Assembly: GCA_003094535.1 (NCBI GenBank)
Contig: NATV01000103.1
Span: 1-64,000, forward strand
DNA: 64,000 nt
Reading direction: 5' to 3'
From: a gamma proteobacterium symbiont of Ctena orbiculata
Lineage (GTDB): Bacteria; Pseudomonadota; Gammaproteobacteria; Chromatiales; Chromatiaceae
Below the pieces are notes generated by a model, which saw nothing but the letters and a program-made list of their open reading frames with translations, did not search any database and was not told the origin of the DNA. Made by a program: the position numbers and the translations under genes. Below, piece by piece: positions 1 to 8,267 of the stretch. The stretch's first letter is position 1; every line of letters starts with the position of its first letter.

Positions 1-80
1 AAGAATACTAAATGAGATAGACACCATTCTGCACCTGCTGCACAAACAGCTGTACCATACGCTCGCCTCAACGCGTAAAG

Positions 81-992
81 TTGCAAAACACTTTTGTTGT
101 CCCCACCCACACTCCACCCAGCACCTTAGGCGATCCGGTGCTGTTCCAGCACCTGTTCTGGTTCTTCGGCCACCCCGAGGTATACATCCTGCTGCTGCCC
201 TCCATCGGCGTGCTCTCCCATGTCATCCCGGCCTTCGCCCGCAAGCCCCTGTTCGGTTATAAATCGATGGTCGGCGCCATGCTCGCGGTGGCCACCATCG
301 GCATGGTGGTGTGGGCCCACCACCAATACACCATCGGCATGTCCCTGGGCGCGGTCACCTATTTCATGATCGGCACCATCCTGATCTCGATACCGGTGGG
401 GCTGATGATCTTCAACTTCATCGCCACCATGTGGCGCGGCGCCATGACCTTCGAAACCCCGATGCTGTTCGCGGTGGGCATTATTCTGATGTTCACCTTC
501 GGCGGCTTGAGCGGAGTGATGCTGGCGGTGGTGCCCGCGGACATGCAGTATCATGACAGCATGTTCGTGGTCGCCCACTTCCACTATGTACTGATGCCGG
601 GGGCGGTATTCGGCCTCTTTGCCGGAGTCTTCTACTGGCTGCCGAAGTGGACCGGTCACATGTATGACGAAAAGCTGGGAAAACTCTTTTTCTGGATCAA
701 CGTGATCAGCTTTAATATCACCTTCTTCCCGCAGCACTTCCTCGGCCTCGCCGGGATGCCGCGAAGAATCGTCGACTACAACATGATCTTTACCGAGTTC
801 AACGTGATATCGAGTATCGGCGCGATGGTCTTCGGTCTCAGCCACCTGCTGTTTCTCTACATCGTCATCAAGACCATTCGCGGCGGTAAGAAGGCAGAGA
901 AACGGGCCTGGGAAGGGGCGAAAGGCCTCGAATGGGAGCTCGACTCACCACCCGCTTTCCACACCTGGACTGTGGCACCACAAATCAAGTAG
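81..992 (+). CDS. ctaD: Cytochrome c oxidase subunit I, C-terminal part (5' end missing)
   Basis: Catalytic subunit of an aa3-type terminal oxidase in the inner membrane, which reduces oxygen and pumps protons. About 290 residues match the C-terminal half of CtaD, beginning at GDPVLFQHLFWFFGHPEVY. The CuB histidine and cross-linked tyrosine (GHPEVY, residues 30-35), the two further CuB histidines (AHH, 79-81) and the heme ligands (HFH, 166-168) are present. The extension WLPKWTGHMYDEK and the tail resemble the Pseudomonas-type enzyme. CtaD is normally about 520-530 residues; the first ~230, including the helix II heme ligand, are absent, and the DNA at positions 1-123 does not encode them. 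The TTG at 81 is only the first in-frame start-like codon, not a convincing start. The gene leads an operon with ctaG and ctaE. Confidence 0.9.
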   Translation: MQNTFVVPTHTPPSTLGDPVLFQHLFWFFGHPEVYILLLPSIGVLSHVIPAFARKPLFGYKSMVGAMLAVATIGMVVWAHHQYTIGMSLGAVTYFMIGTILISIPVGLMIFNFIATMWRGAMTFETPMLFAVGIILMFTFGGLSGVMLAVVPADMQYHDSMFVVAHFHYVLMPGAVFGLFAGVFYWLPKWTGHMYDEKLGKLFFWINVISFNITFFPQHFLGLAGMPRRIVDYNMIFTEFNVISSIGAMVFGLSHLLFLYIVIKTIRGGKKAEKRAWEGAKGLEWELDSPPAFHTWTVAPQIK

Positions 993-1000
993 GAGGCTGG

Positions 1001-1159
1001 ATGGCAATGCGAATTCCTGCTTTTCAAACACCCGAACTGAGGCGCAAGAATGTCCGTCTGGCATGGATACTGGCCGGACTGGCACTCTTTTTCCTCATCA
1101 CCTCATTTCCCTTCTGGAAGGGTATATTCAGCATTGTCGGCACCCAGGCAGTGCAATGA
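1001..1159 (+). CDS. Small cytochrome oxidase assembly membrane protein
   Basis: A 52-residue protein with a basic N-terminus (PELRRKNVRL) and one membrane helix at about residues 21-40. Short single-helix proteins of this kind lie between ctaD and ctaG in many proteobacteria and are annotated as small oxidase assembly proteins; their exact role is not established. AGGAGG at 991-996 is a strong ribosome binding site. It sits 4 bases before ATG 1001 and 10 bases before ATG 1007, so either could be the start. The stop overlaps the ctaG start as ATGA, indicating translational coupling. The call rests on context and size more than on sequence motifs. Confidence 0.75.
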   Translation: MAMRIPAFQTPELRRKNVRLAWILAGLALFFLITSFPFWKGIFSIVGTQAVQ

Positions 1160-1794
1160 GTGAATCCATGGCAGACAACCGACGCAAGAATCGCCGCACA
1201 ACACTGCTGTTGTCCCTGGTGGTGGTGGCGATGTTCGGCTTCGGTTTCGCCCTGGTCCCGCTCTACAATCTCTTCTGCCAGATTACCGGGACCCAATCCC
1301 TCGCCCAACGCAGCGAGATCGGTAAGATTGCCCAGGTCGCGGATGGTGTGGACGATAGCCGCTGGGTGACGGTGAAGTTCGACACCACGGTCAATCCGAA
1401 TCTGCCCTGGGAGTTCAACGCCGAAACCACCAAGATGCGCGTCCATCCCGGCCGGACCTACGAGATCAACTTTCACGCCCGCAACCGCAGTAGCGCCTCG
1501 GTGACCGGTCAGGCGATACCGAGCGTAGCCCCCTGGCAGGCAACGCCCTATTTCAGCAAGATGGAGTGTTTCTGTTTCAACAAGCAGAGGCTCGACGGTA
1601 GCCAGGAGACAACCATGCCGCTACGTTTCATGGTCTCCACGGATCTGCCGCAGGAGATTAACTCATTGACCCTCTCGTATAGCTTCATGCGCCTGAAAGA
1701 GGGAGAACAGGGAGAGAAGGAGAGCGACTCGCCACAGCTGATCGCGGCGAACGACGAAAAGCGGTCAACAGACAACATAAAACGATTAGATTGA
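1156..1794 (+). CDS. ctaG: Cytochrome c oxidase assembly protein CtaG/Cox11
   Basis: Copper chaperone that delivers Cu(I) to the CuB site of oxidase subunit I. The 212-residue protein has a basic N-terminus, a membrane helix at about residues 16-35 and a periplasmic immunoglobulin-like domain carrying the copper motif ECFCF (Cys138 and Cys140), plus a cysteine just after the helix (Cys41), as in the Cox11 family. The start ATG overlaps the stop of the small upstream gene by four bases. The tail beyond residue 185 is charged and low in complexity, slightly longer than usual. Confidence 0.96.
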   Translation: MSESMADNRRKNRRTTLLLSLVVVAMFGFGFALVPLYNLFCQITGTQSLAQRSEIGKIAQVADGVDDSRWVTVKFDTTVNPNLPWEFNAETTKMRVHPGRTYEINFHARNRSSASVTGQAIPSVAPWQATPYFSKMECFCFNKQRLDGSQETTMPLRFMVSTDLPQEINSLTLSYSFMRLKEGEQGEKESDSPQLIAANDEKRSTDNIKRLD

Positions 1795-1831
1795 CTATGA
1801 CAATAAGATCTACAACCAGAGGAGCATCAGC

Positions 1832-2704
1832 ATGTCGGTAAAGGAACATAGCGGGGATTATTTCATACCCGATCCCAGTCCATGGCCTATCATTGGCATG
1901 GCTTCCCTGCTCATGACTCTGTTCGGTGGCGCATTGGCCATGAACGGGGTTTCGATCGGCAGCTACCTGGTGATCGCGGGGCTGCTGCTCTTTTTCGTCC
2001 TGCTCTACGGCTGGTTCCGGGATGTCATCGGCGAGAACCTGAGCGACTGTTATAACAAGCAGGTCGACACCTCGTTCCGCATGGGCATGTTCTGGTTCAT
2101 CGCCTCCGAGGTCTTCTTCTTCCTCAGTTTTTTCGGCTCCCTCTACTATATCCGTAACATCGCCCTTCCCTGGCTCGGCGGCGATGGCTATCTCGGCGTA
2201 ACCAACGAGATTCTCTACAGCGGTTTCGAGGCTGTCTGGCCCTCGCACGGACCCGGCGAACTGGGGGGTGATTTTAAACCGATGGGGGCATGGGGCATAC
2301 CCGCGCTCAATACCCTGATCCTGCTTACCAGCGGCGCCACGATCACCTGGGCGCACTGGGGATTGAAACTCGACAACCAGAAGCAGCTGGTATGGGGCCT
2401 GATCGCCACCATTGCATTGGGCGTGCTTTTCGTCGGCTTTCAGGCCTACGAATATGGACATGCCTATTCTGACCTCAACCTCACGCTGGAGTCAGGCGCC
2501 TATGGCTCCACATTCTACATGCTGACGGGATTTCACGGCTTTCACGTCACCATGGGGGCGGTGATGTTGATGGCCATTCTCGGACGCAGCCTGAAGAGCC
2601 ACTTCAGCGCCCACAACCACTTCGCCTTCGAGGCCGTGGCCTGGTACTGGCATTTCGTCGATGTGGTCTGGCTGGGTCTCTTCGTCTTCGTATACTGGCT
2701 CTGA
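1832..2704 (+). CDS. ctaE: Cytochrome c oxidase subunit III
   Basis: Structural subunit of the aa3 oxidase that stabilises subunit I. The protein is 290 residues with about seven predicted membrane helices. The family signatures FWFIASEVFFFLSFFGSLYY near residue 90 and the C-terminal WYWHFVDVVWLGLFVFVYW are intact. AGAGGAG at 1818-1824 precedes the ATG with good spacing. It follows ctaG after 37 bases in the same operon and ends only 7 bases from the convergent DUF2909 gene. Confidence 0.97.
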   Translation: MSVKEHSGDYFIPDPSPWPIIGMASLLMTLFGGALAMNGVSIGSYLVIAGLLLFFVLLYGWFRDVIGENLSDCYNKQVDTSFRMGMFWFIASEVFFFLSFFGSLYYIRNIALPWLGGDGYLGVTNEILYSGFEAVWPSHGPGELGGDFKPMGAWGIPALNTLILLTSGATITWAHWGLKLDNQKQLVWGLIATIALGVLFVGFQAYEYGHAYSDLNLTLESGAYGSTFYMLTGFHGFHVTMGAVMLMAILGRSLKSHFSAHNHFAFEAVAWYWHFVDVVWLGLFVFVYWL

Positions 2705-2711
2705 GTGCCGC

Positions 2712-2936
2712 CTATTGCGGCAGCAGGCCATGAGGCTGCAGCAGACCGAAGAAGTAACCCGCCATGAGAATGATGAACAGCAGTAGAGACAAGACGACCC
2801 GCAGGGTCAACGCGCGGACCACGCGGGTACTTTCGTTCCTGCCGTCATCTTTGGCCATGTAGTACATTCCCTGAAACAGGGAGAAGAGAATGAATGCCAA
2901 GACCAGCAGCACCGGTAGTTTGAAAATGATGTCCAT
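2712..2936 (-). CDS. DUF2909-family twin-helix membrane protein
   Basis: A 74-residue protein with two membrane helices (about 5-25 and 45-66) separated by a charged loop containing MAKDDGRNESTRVVRALTLR. This is the layout of DUF2909 proteins, which in gammaproteobacteria sit between coxIII and SURF1 on the opposite strand, exactly as here. No molecular function is known. The ATG has GGGAG a few bases upstream. An oxidase-related role is inferred only from the conserved position. Confidence 0.85.
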   Translation of the reverse strand: MDIIFKLPVLLVLAFILFSLFQGMYYMAKDDGRNESTRVVRALTLRVVLSLLLFIILMAGYFFGLLQPHGLLPQ

Positions 2937-3016
2937 GATATCTCCCGGTCCGGAATTGAAAGGTTCAGCCTGCCGATACCGCAGTAACAGGAACAGATAA
3001 TATCACTATAGCCCCT

Positions 3017-3760
3017 ATGACCAGCAGCACCCGTCAATTTCGCGCCCAGGCTATCCCTACAGTAATCATGGTAATACTGGCGCCCCTGTTTTGCGGCCTC
3101 GGACTGTGGCAGCTTGATCGTGCAGAACAGAAGCGCAGCCAGGGCTCGGCCCTCGAGATGCGGCGCAAGCAGCCCCAGCTGTCGCTTAACGGCCCCCTGC
3201 CGGATGCAGAGCAACTGCTATTTCGCAAGGTAAAAGCCGAGGGACGTTATCTGAACCAGAGCAGCGTGTTGATCGAAAACCGCAAGCATCAGGGCAAAAC
3301 CGGATACCATCTCGTTACCCCTTTGCAACTCCTAGAGAATGCTGGCGTGGTGCTGATCAACCGTGGCTGGATCGCCCATGATCAGCTCGACCGGGCCCTG
3401 CTCGAGGCAGAAATCGAAGAGACGGTCAGGATAGAGGGCGAGGTCAGGATTCCACGGCCACCGGCCATCGAACTTCAGCAGGTCGGCGCCGAGCCAAGCG
3501 CCGAACCTCCCCGCTGGCCCTTTCTCACCCTGGACCGTTTCAGTGACTGGTCTGACCTCGAAATCCTCCCCGTTGTCGTCTTGCAGTCGCCACAAGACAG
3601 GCACGGTTTCGTTCGCCAGTGGCCCCACCCCAGGGTCAGCGACCTGATGCATATCGGCTATGCCGTGCAATGGTTTGCCTTTGCCCTCATTACCCTGCTG
3701 GTCTGGTTGCGTCTGTCGCTGCACAAGCCGAAGGAAAAAGAACAAGGAGTCAACCGATGA
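3017..3760 (+). CDS. SURF1-family cytochrome oxidase biogenesis protein
   Basis: SURF1 proteins help insert heme a into subunit I. The 247-residue protein has the family topology: an N-terminal membrane helix (about 14-32) followed by the signature GLWQLDRAEQKR, a large periplasmic domain, and a second helix near residues 213-234 (YAVQWFAFALITLLVWL). It is divergent from the DUF2909 gene and overlaps the following Sco-like gene by four bases (ATGA). No clear ribosome binding site is visible before ATG 3017. Confidence 0.94.
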   Translation: MTSSTRQFRAQAIPTVIMVILAPLFCGLGLWQLDRAEQKRSQGSALEMRRKQPQLSLNGPLPDAEQLLFRKVKAEGRYLNQSSVLIENRKHQGKTGYHLVTPLQLLENAGVVLINRGWIAHDQLDRALLEAEIEETVRIEGEVRIPRPPAIELQQVGAEPSAEPPRWPFLTLDRFSDWSDLEILPVVVLQSPQDRHGFVRQWPHPRVSDLMHIGYAVQWFAFALITLLVWLRLSLHKPKEKEQGVNR

Positions 3761-4398
3761 CCAGCCTAGTCGACAACGGCAAGCCGCGCTCTCTAGCCTC
3801 TCTGTGGCTGTTGATCGCACTCTTCGCGCTGCCGATGATTGCCGCCTGGGTGCTCTTTCTCAATCCCCAATGGCTGCCCGCGGGCCGTACCAATCACGGT
3901 GAGCTGATCGATCCGCCGAGGCCTGTCGAGTCGCTGCGATTGCAGACAGCGGCGGGCGACTGGTTCGACTGGCAGTCAGTACAGGATATGTGGAGCATGA
4001 CCCTGGTCAGCGAGGGTGGTTGCGATGCCGCCTGTATCGAGATCCTGATCCTCGCGCGCCAGCTGCGTCGCGCCACCGGTGCCAACCGTCAGCGTATCGC
4101 CCGCCTTTTGATTCTCATGCCCGATGCCAATGGCCGACTCGAGCTGCCCGATCTGGGAGGACTCGAAGGCACCCAGCTGCTGATCGCCGACAGCAGCCAG
4201 CGCGGCGGCATCGAATCGCTGTTTCCGCTACAGTTGGCGGAACAGGCGATTCCGATCTTTCTCATCGATCCCCGGGGCGATCTGATGATGAAGCACGACA
4301 CCACCAAGATCAGCTCCAAAGAGATCCTGCAGGATCTGGAAAAACTACTCAAAGCCTCTGAAAACTGGGCTCAAGGAGGTCGCTATGGCCATCAGTAA
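3757..4398 (+). CDS. Sco-like membrane-anchored protein of the oxidase operon
   Basis: A 213-residue protein with one N-terminal membrane helix (about 15-36) and a soluble periplasmic part. Residues 89-93 read CDAAC, a CxxxC pair placed like the copper-binding motif of Sco/thioredoxin-like proteins. Proteins of this kind lie between SURF1 and ctaA in Pseudomonas-type oxidase clusters and are mostly annotated hypothetical. A role in CuA assembly or cysteine reduction is inferred. The start ATG overlaps the SURF1 stop, and the 3' end overlaps ctaB by 14 bases. Confidence 0.8.
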   Translation: MTSLVDNGKPRSLASLWLLIALFALPMIAAWVLFLNPQWLPAGRTNHGELIDPPRPVESLRLQTAAGDWFDWQSVQDMWSMTLVSEGGCDAACIEILILARQLRRATGANRQRIARLLILMPDANGRLELPDLGGLEGTQLLIADSSQRGGIESLFPLQLAEQAIPIFLIDPRGDLMMKHDTTKISSKEILQDLEKLLKASENWAQGGRYGHQ

Positions 4399-5308
4399 CA
4401 TTTCGACCCAGCAGAGCGTCAGCTTTGCCTGGCGCCACTACTACGAGATGACCAAACCCAAGGTCGTCCTGCTCATCGCCTTTACCGCACTGGTCGGCAT
4501 GCTGCTCTCCCATGATGGTCTGGCGCCCTTGCAGCCGCTGCTCTTCGGACTGCTCGGCATCTCCCTGGCCGCCGCCTCGGGTGCTGTGATCAACCATGTC
4601 ATCGATCAGCGCATCGATGCCATGATGGACAGAACCAGCTGGCGCCCCATACCCAGCGGCCACATGGACACCCCCCATGCGATGAGCTTTGCCCTGGTGC
4701 TGGGCGCGATTTCGATGCTGCTGCTCTACTTCCTGGTCAATCCGCTGACCGCCCTGCTTACCTTTTTCGCCTTGATCGGGTATGCGGTCGTCTACACCCT
4801 CTATCTGAAGCGCAACACGCCGCAAAACATCGTCTGGGGCGGTTTGGCCGGGGCTGCCCCGCCACTGCTCGGCTGGTGCGCCATCACCGGTGAGGTCACC
4901 GTCGAATCCTTTCTGCTGCTGTTGATCATTTTTATCTGGACCCCACCCCACTTCTGGCCGCTGGCGATCCACCGCCGCGACGACTACGCCAAGGCCGATG
5001 TGCCGATGCTCCCGGTCACCCACGGTATCGACTTCACCAAGCAGCAGATACTGATCTACACCATTATGCTGCTGGCGGTCACCCTGCTCCCCTTCGTCAT
5101 ACAGATGAGCGGCTATCTCTATCTCTGCGGCGCGCTGGTACTGGGTTGTCTCTTTATCTACCATGCCGTGAAGTTGCTGCGCAGTGATGGTCGCGAACAC
5201 GCCATGAAGACCTTCGCCTTTTCGATTCTCTACTTAAGCCTGCTCTTCACCCTGTTGCTGGCCGATCACTATCTGCAATTGCTGCTGCCCGCTATAACCG
5301 CAAGCTGA
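4385..5308 (+). CDS. ctaB: Protoheme IX farnesyltransferase (heme O synthase)
   Basis: Transfers a farnesyl group to protoheme to make heme O, the precursor of heme A. The 307-residue, multi-helix UbiA-type protein has the first aspartate-rich motif at about residues 70-90 (NHVIDQRIDAMMDRTSWRP) and the second motif as RRDDYAKADVPMLP. AAGGAGGT at 4373-4380 is close to a perfect ribosome binding site. Its start overlaps the Sco-like gene. In related clusters ctaA (heme A synthase) comes just before it; here it does not. The gene ends the oxidase operon. Confidence 0.96.
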   Translation: MAISNISTQQSVSFAWRHYYEMTKPKVVLLIAFTALVGMLLSHDGLAPLQPLLFGLLGISLAAASGAVINHVIDQRIDAMMDRTSWRPIPSGHMDTPHAMSFALVLGAISMLLLYFLVNPLTALLTFFALIGYAVVYTLYLKRNTPQNIVWGGLAGAAPPLLGWCAITGEVTVESFLLLLIIFIWTPPHFWPLAIHRRDDYAKADVPMLPVTHGIDFTKQQILIYTIMLLAVTLLPFVIQMSGYLYLCGALVLGCLFIYHAVKLLRSDGREHAMKTFAFSILYLSLLFTLLLADHYLQLLLPAITAS

Positions 5309-5511
5309 CCGTGATGCACCACCGACATGCATAGGGTGCGGCTTAGCGAGGCTAAAAATCCTGATCTAGCTATTTTTCATCTTCATTGGACCGAAGCTGC
5401 CGCTTCTGCCCGTAATTCACATATATGATTGGGAAAACAGTGGCATTGAGAGGCATCGGACGTTTACCATAGGCTATCGCATCCATCACGTCAGACTAGG
5501 GATTGAATCCG

Positions 5512-6585
5512 GTGAAAGCGCTCTTTGGAAAACTGCTCCACGGCACCACGCAACTGCTCAACCGAATCGCCCGCCTCTACCACCCCCGCACACTGCGGGA
5601 GAAGGGCTGGATATGGGGCAGCGGCCTGGGCGTGATCACCCTCGCGGTGATGCTTTTTCTCCTCGGTCTCTACTGGAGCAGCGTGCCGGAGCCCTTCGAT
5701 GTGCGTGACAACACCCGCAGCATGCTCAAGGAGATGAACCTGGAACCGGTCACCGGCTCCTACACCACCGCCAGCCTAATCGGCGTCATGGAGACCCTGC
5801 TGGAAAAACCGGGGGGCTATCTGAGCAACGACATCATGCCGCCGAGCGTCTTTCTCGATAATATCCCCAACTGGGAGTTCGGCGCCCTGACCCAGGCCCG
5901 GGACCTGGCGCGCTCACTGCGCAACGACATGAGCCGCTCCCAGTCCCAATCCCTGGAGAACGAGGATCTGGCCATCGCCGAACCCCAGTTCAACTACAGC
6001 AACGACTCCTGGATCTTTCCCTCCACCGAGGGGGAGTACCGCAAGGGCCTGGAGGCACTCAAACGCTATCTCAGCGGCCTCTCCCAACAGGGTCAGGAGA
6101 GTACTCAATTCTTCGCCCGCGCGGATAATCTGCGTGACTGGTTGGCTGTTGTCGAAAAGCGCCTTGGCAGTCTCTCCCAGCGCTTGAGCGCCAGTGTCGG
6201 ACAGGATCGCATCAATACCGACCTGGCCGGGGATCCCGCCGCGGCGCAATCCACCACCACCTCGGACCATGTCAGGGTACAGACCCCCTGGCTGGAGATC
6301 GACGATGTCTTCTACGAGGCCCGTGGCGCGACCTGGGCCCTGATCCATTTCCTTCATGCAGTGGAGATCGATTTCCAGGAGATCCTGAGAAAGAAGAACG
6401 CCCTGGTAAGCCTGCGCCAGATCATCCGTGAGCTGGAAGCCACCCAGGGTTCAATCAGCAGCCCAATGGTATTGAATGGCAGCGGATTTGGCATCTTCGC
6501 CAACTACTCGCTGGTCATGGCCTCCTACATCTCAAGGGCAAATGCGGCGGTGATCGACTTGAGAAGTCTCTTGAGTCAGGGATAG
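5512..6585 (+). CDS. DUF2333-family membrane-anchored protein
   Basis: A 357-residue protein with one membrane helix near residues 37-57 and a long soluble region matching DUF2333. Family hallmarks include VRDNTRSMLKEMN, the GGYLSND segment and the PNWEFGALTQARDL stretch. DUF2333 proteins occur in gammaproteobacteria and have no assigned function. AGGGA at 5498-5502 fits the GTG at 5512 (9-base spacing) better than the TTG at 5503, so GTG was chosen. It is preceded by about 200 bases without a gene and appears to be a single-gene unit. Confidence 0.85.
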   Translation: MKALFGKLLHGTTQLLNRIARLYHPRTLREKGWIWGSGLGVITLAVMLFLLGLYWSSVPEPFDVRDNTRSMLKEMNLEPVTGSYTTASLIGVMETLLEKPGGYLSNDIMPPSVFLDNIPNWEFGALTQARDLARSLRNDMSRSQSQSLENEDLAIAEPQFNYSNDSWIFPSTEGEYRKGLEALKRYLSGLSQQGQESTQFFARADNLRDWLAVVEKRLGSLSQRLSASVGQDRINTDLAGDPAAAQSTTTSDHVRVQTPWLEIDDVFYEARGATWALIHFLHAVEIDFQEILRKKNALVSLRQIIRELEATQGSISSPMVLNGSGFGIFANYSLVMASYISRANAAVIDLRSLLSQG

Positions 6586-6606
6586 ATGTAATCCCGGTCA
6601 ACCGCC

Positions 6607-6816
6607 CTAACTGTTTTTCGAACCCTTCTTGCTATCCGTTACCGTGGATGATGCTGCGGCACCGGTATTTTGCTCTTCCTCGGCTGTTGAGTCGTCCGGT
6701 CCGCTGCGCCTCCGCCTCCTGCGTAGCGCAGCGATAAGTTCACGATCTCGCTTTGCGAAATAGATATCCTCTTCCGCGTTTCCCTTGAGCCACAGCTTGT
6801 TGAAGGAGTCAGACAT
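6607..6816 (-). CDS. Small conserved hypothetical protein
   Basis: A 69-residue soluble protein. The N-terminal half (FNKLWLKGNAEEDIYFAKRD, then RELIAALRRRRRR) is charged and likely helical; the C-terminal half is low-complexity and rich in S, T, A and K. Similar short proteins with an AEEDxYFAxRDRELI core are seen in gammaproteobacteria, so it is probably a real gene. It starts 13 bases after the desaturase stop on the same strand and is likely co-transcribed. Function unknown. Confidence 0.7.
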   Translation of the reverse strand: MSDSFNKLWLKGNAEEDIYFAKRDRELIAALRRRRRRSGPDDSTAEEEQNTGAAASSTVTDSKKGSKNS

Positions 6817-6829
6817 ATCTCACCCGGTT

Positions 6830-8011
6830 TCACCGAGCCGGTGTCATGCCGTAGGATCTAAGGAGAGAGACGAACTCCCGCAGCGCCTCCACGCCACTCG
6901 CCTCCGCCTGGGCGCACCACTGGCTCAGGGCCTCGAGGCGTTTGTCGTGGCTGGAAGCCTGCTGATCCCAGATCGCCTGCAGCTTGAGCTTGAACTCATA
7001 GACCTTGTTCAACGCGGCGTTGGTGTCGAGGATCTCCTTCAACTGCACAAGGTCGCTGTCGCTCAACAGCATGCGGTCCCGGCGCACCAGTCGCTGGGCG
7101 CTGCGGTAGAGGCGCCGAATCGGGCGTTTGGCCCTTCTGATCTCATCACGGAATACCGGCTTCATGACCTTGCGGCGATAGTCGCTGAAGAGCTGCAGGC
7201 GGTTGGCGGTGAGTGCCTTTATCGCATCCATATCGAGCTGGGGTCGTTCGTCGATAAAGGAGCGCTTGGGAGCGACCTTGAGCACCCGTGCCAGACCCAA
7301 GACGGAAAAGGTTCTGATATAAAACCAGCCCAGGTCCAACTCCCACCAGCGGTTCGACAGCTTGGCCGAACTGGCGAAGGCGTGATGGTTGTTGTGCAGC
7401 TCCTCTCCACCGATGAAGAGGCCCCAGGGAAGGATATTGGTGGAGGTATTTGGGATTTCGAAATTTCGATAGCCCCAATAGTGGCCGATGCCGTTGATCA
7501 CACCTGCCGCCCAGAAGGGAATCCAGATCATCTGGATCGCCCAAACCGTAATACCCGCGGGGCCAAGCAGGACAATCTCGAGCATCAACAACAGCACGAT
7601 GCCCGAGTAGTTGTGCCGTTGATAGAGATTCCGCTCCAGCCAGTCATCGGGGGTCCCCTTGCCGTAACGCTCCAGGGTTTCCGCATTCCCGGCCTCCTCC
7701 TGGTAGAGCTCCGCCCCCTGCCACAACACCTTGCTCAATCCCCTGGTCTGCGGACTGTGGGGATCGTCCTCGGTTTCGCACTTCGCATGATGCTTGCGAT
7801 GGATCGCCACCCATTCGCGGGTCACCATACCGGTGGTGAGCCACAGCCAGAGACGGAAGAAGTGGCTCAGCAGCGGGTGAAGTTCGAGTGCCCTATGGGC
7901 CTGGTGGCGATGGAGAAAGATCGTCACAGAGACGATGGTTACATGGGTAAGGACCAGGGTGAGGATAATAAGGTCAGATAGGGATAAATCAAATAAGCCG
8001 TTGAATATCAT
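6830..8011 (-). CDS. Membrane fatty-acid (acyl-CoA) desaturase
   Basis: Di-iron desaturase that introduces a double bond into fatty acyl chains, probably at delta-9, adjusting membrane fluidity. The 393-residue protein has the three histidine boxes: HRHQAH at 34-39, HRKHH at 71-75 and ELHNNHH at 204-210, between hydrophobic segments. A C-terminal, mostly helical tail of about 130 residues follows, as in the Pseudomonas-type enzymes. AGAAGG upstream supports the ATG. A small charged protein follows in the same unit. Confidence 0.93.
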   Translation of the reverse strand: MIFNGLFDLSLSDLIILTLVLTHVTIVSVTIFLHRHQAHRALELHPLLSHFFRLWLWLTTGMVTREWVAIHRKHHAKCETEDDPHSPQTRGLSKVLWQGAELYQEEAGNAETLERYGKGTPDDWLERNLYQRHNYSGIVLLLMLEIVLLGPAGITVWAIQMIWIPFWAAGVINGIGHYWGYRNFEIPNTSTNILPWGLFIGGEELHNNHHAFASSAKLSNRWWELDLGWFYIRTFSVLGLARVLKVAPKRSFIDERPQLDMDAIKALTANRLQLFSDYRRKVMKPVFRDEIRRAKRPIRRLYRSAQRLVRRDRMLLSDSDLVQLKEILDTNAALNKVYEFKLKLQAIWDQQASSHDKRLEALSQWCAQAEASGVEALREFVSLLRSYGMTPAR

Positions 8012-8267
8012 GAATAACCTTCTGGTATTTTTGATGCATTGCCGAAACCGGCAAGGGAATCATTGATCGCGGGAGCCCCAATTAGTAAAAACAGCTCATC
8101 GCCGGATGCTGCATGCAGCGAGATTACCACCAAAGTATATACGGAATTTTACCGATTTCATCTCCCTGAACTCCTCGTGGAATTGCCAAATATCCCGCTG
8201 TAACAAGCCGGATTCAAGATCACGGTTTCGCGTTTATTGGCCGCTCGTTCCAGATCATTGCTTGGCG

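Noticed and set aside
8-58. Minus-strand 16-codon frame (MVQLFVQQVQNGVYLI) with GAGG upstream, faintly like the start of a branched-chain permease
   Set aside because: It stops after 16 codons and the resemblance is too short to support a gene.
6785-7981. Long open frame opposite the desaturase gene
   Set aside because: Codon-bias shadow of the real gene; its product has no domain, signal or membrane feature and no ribosome binding site.
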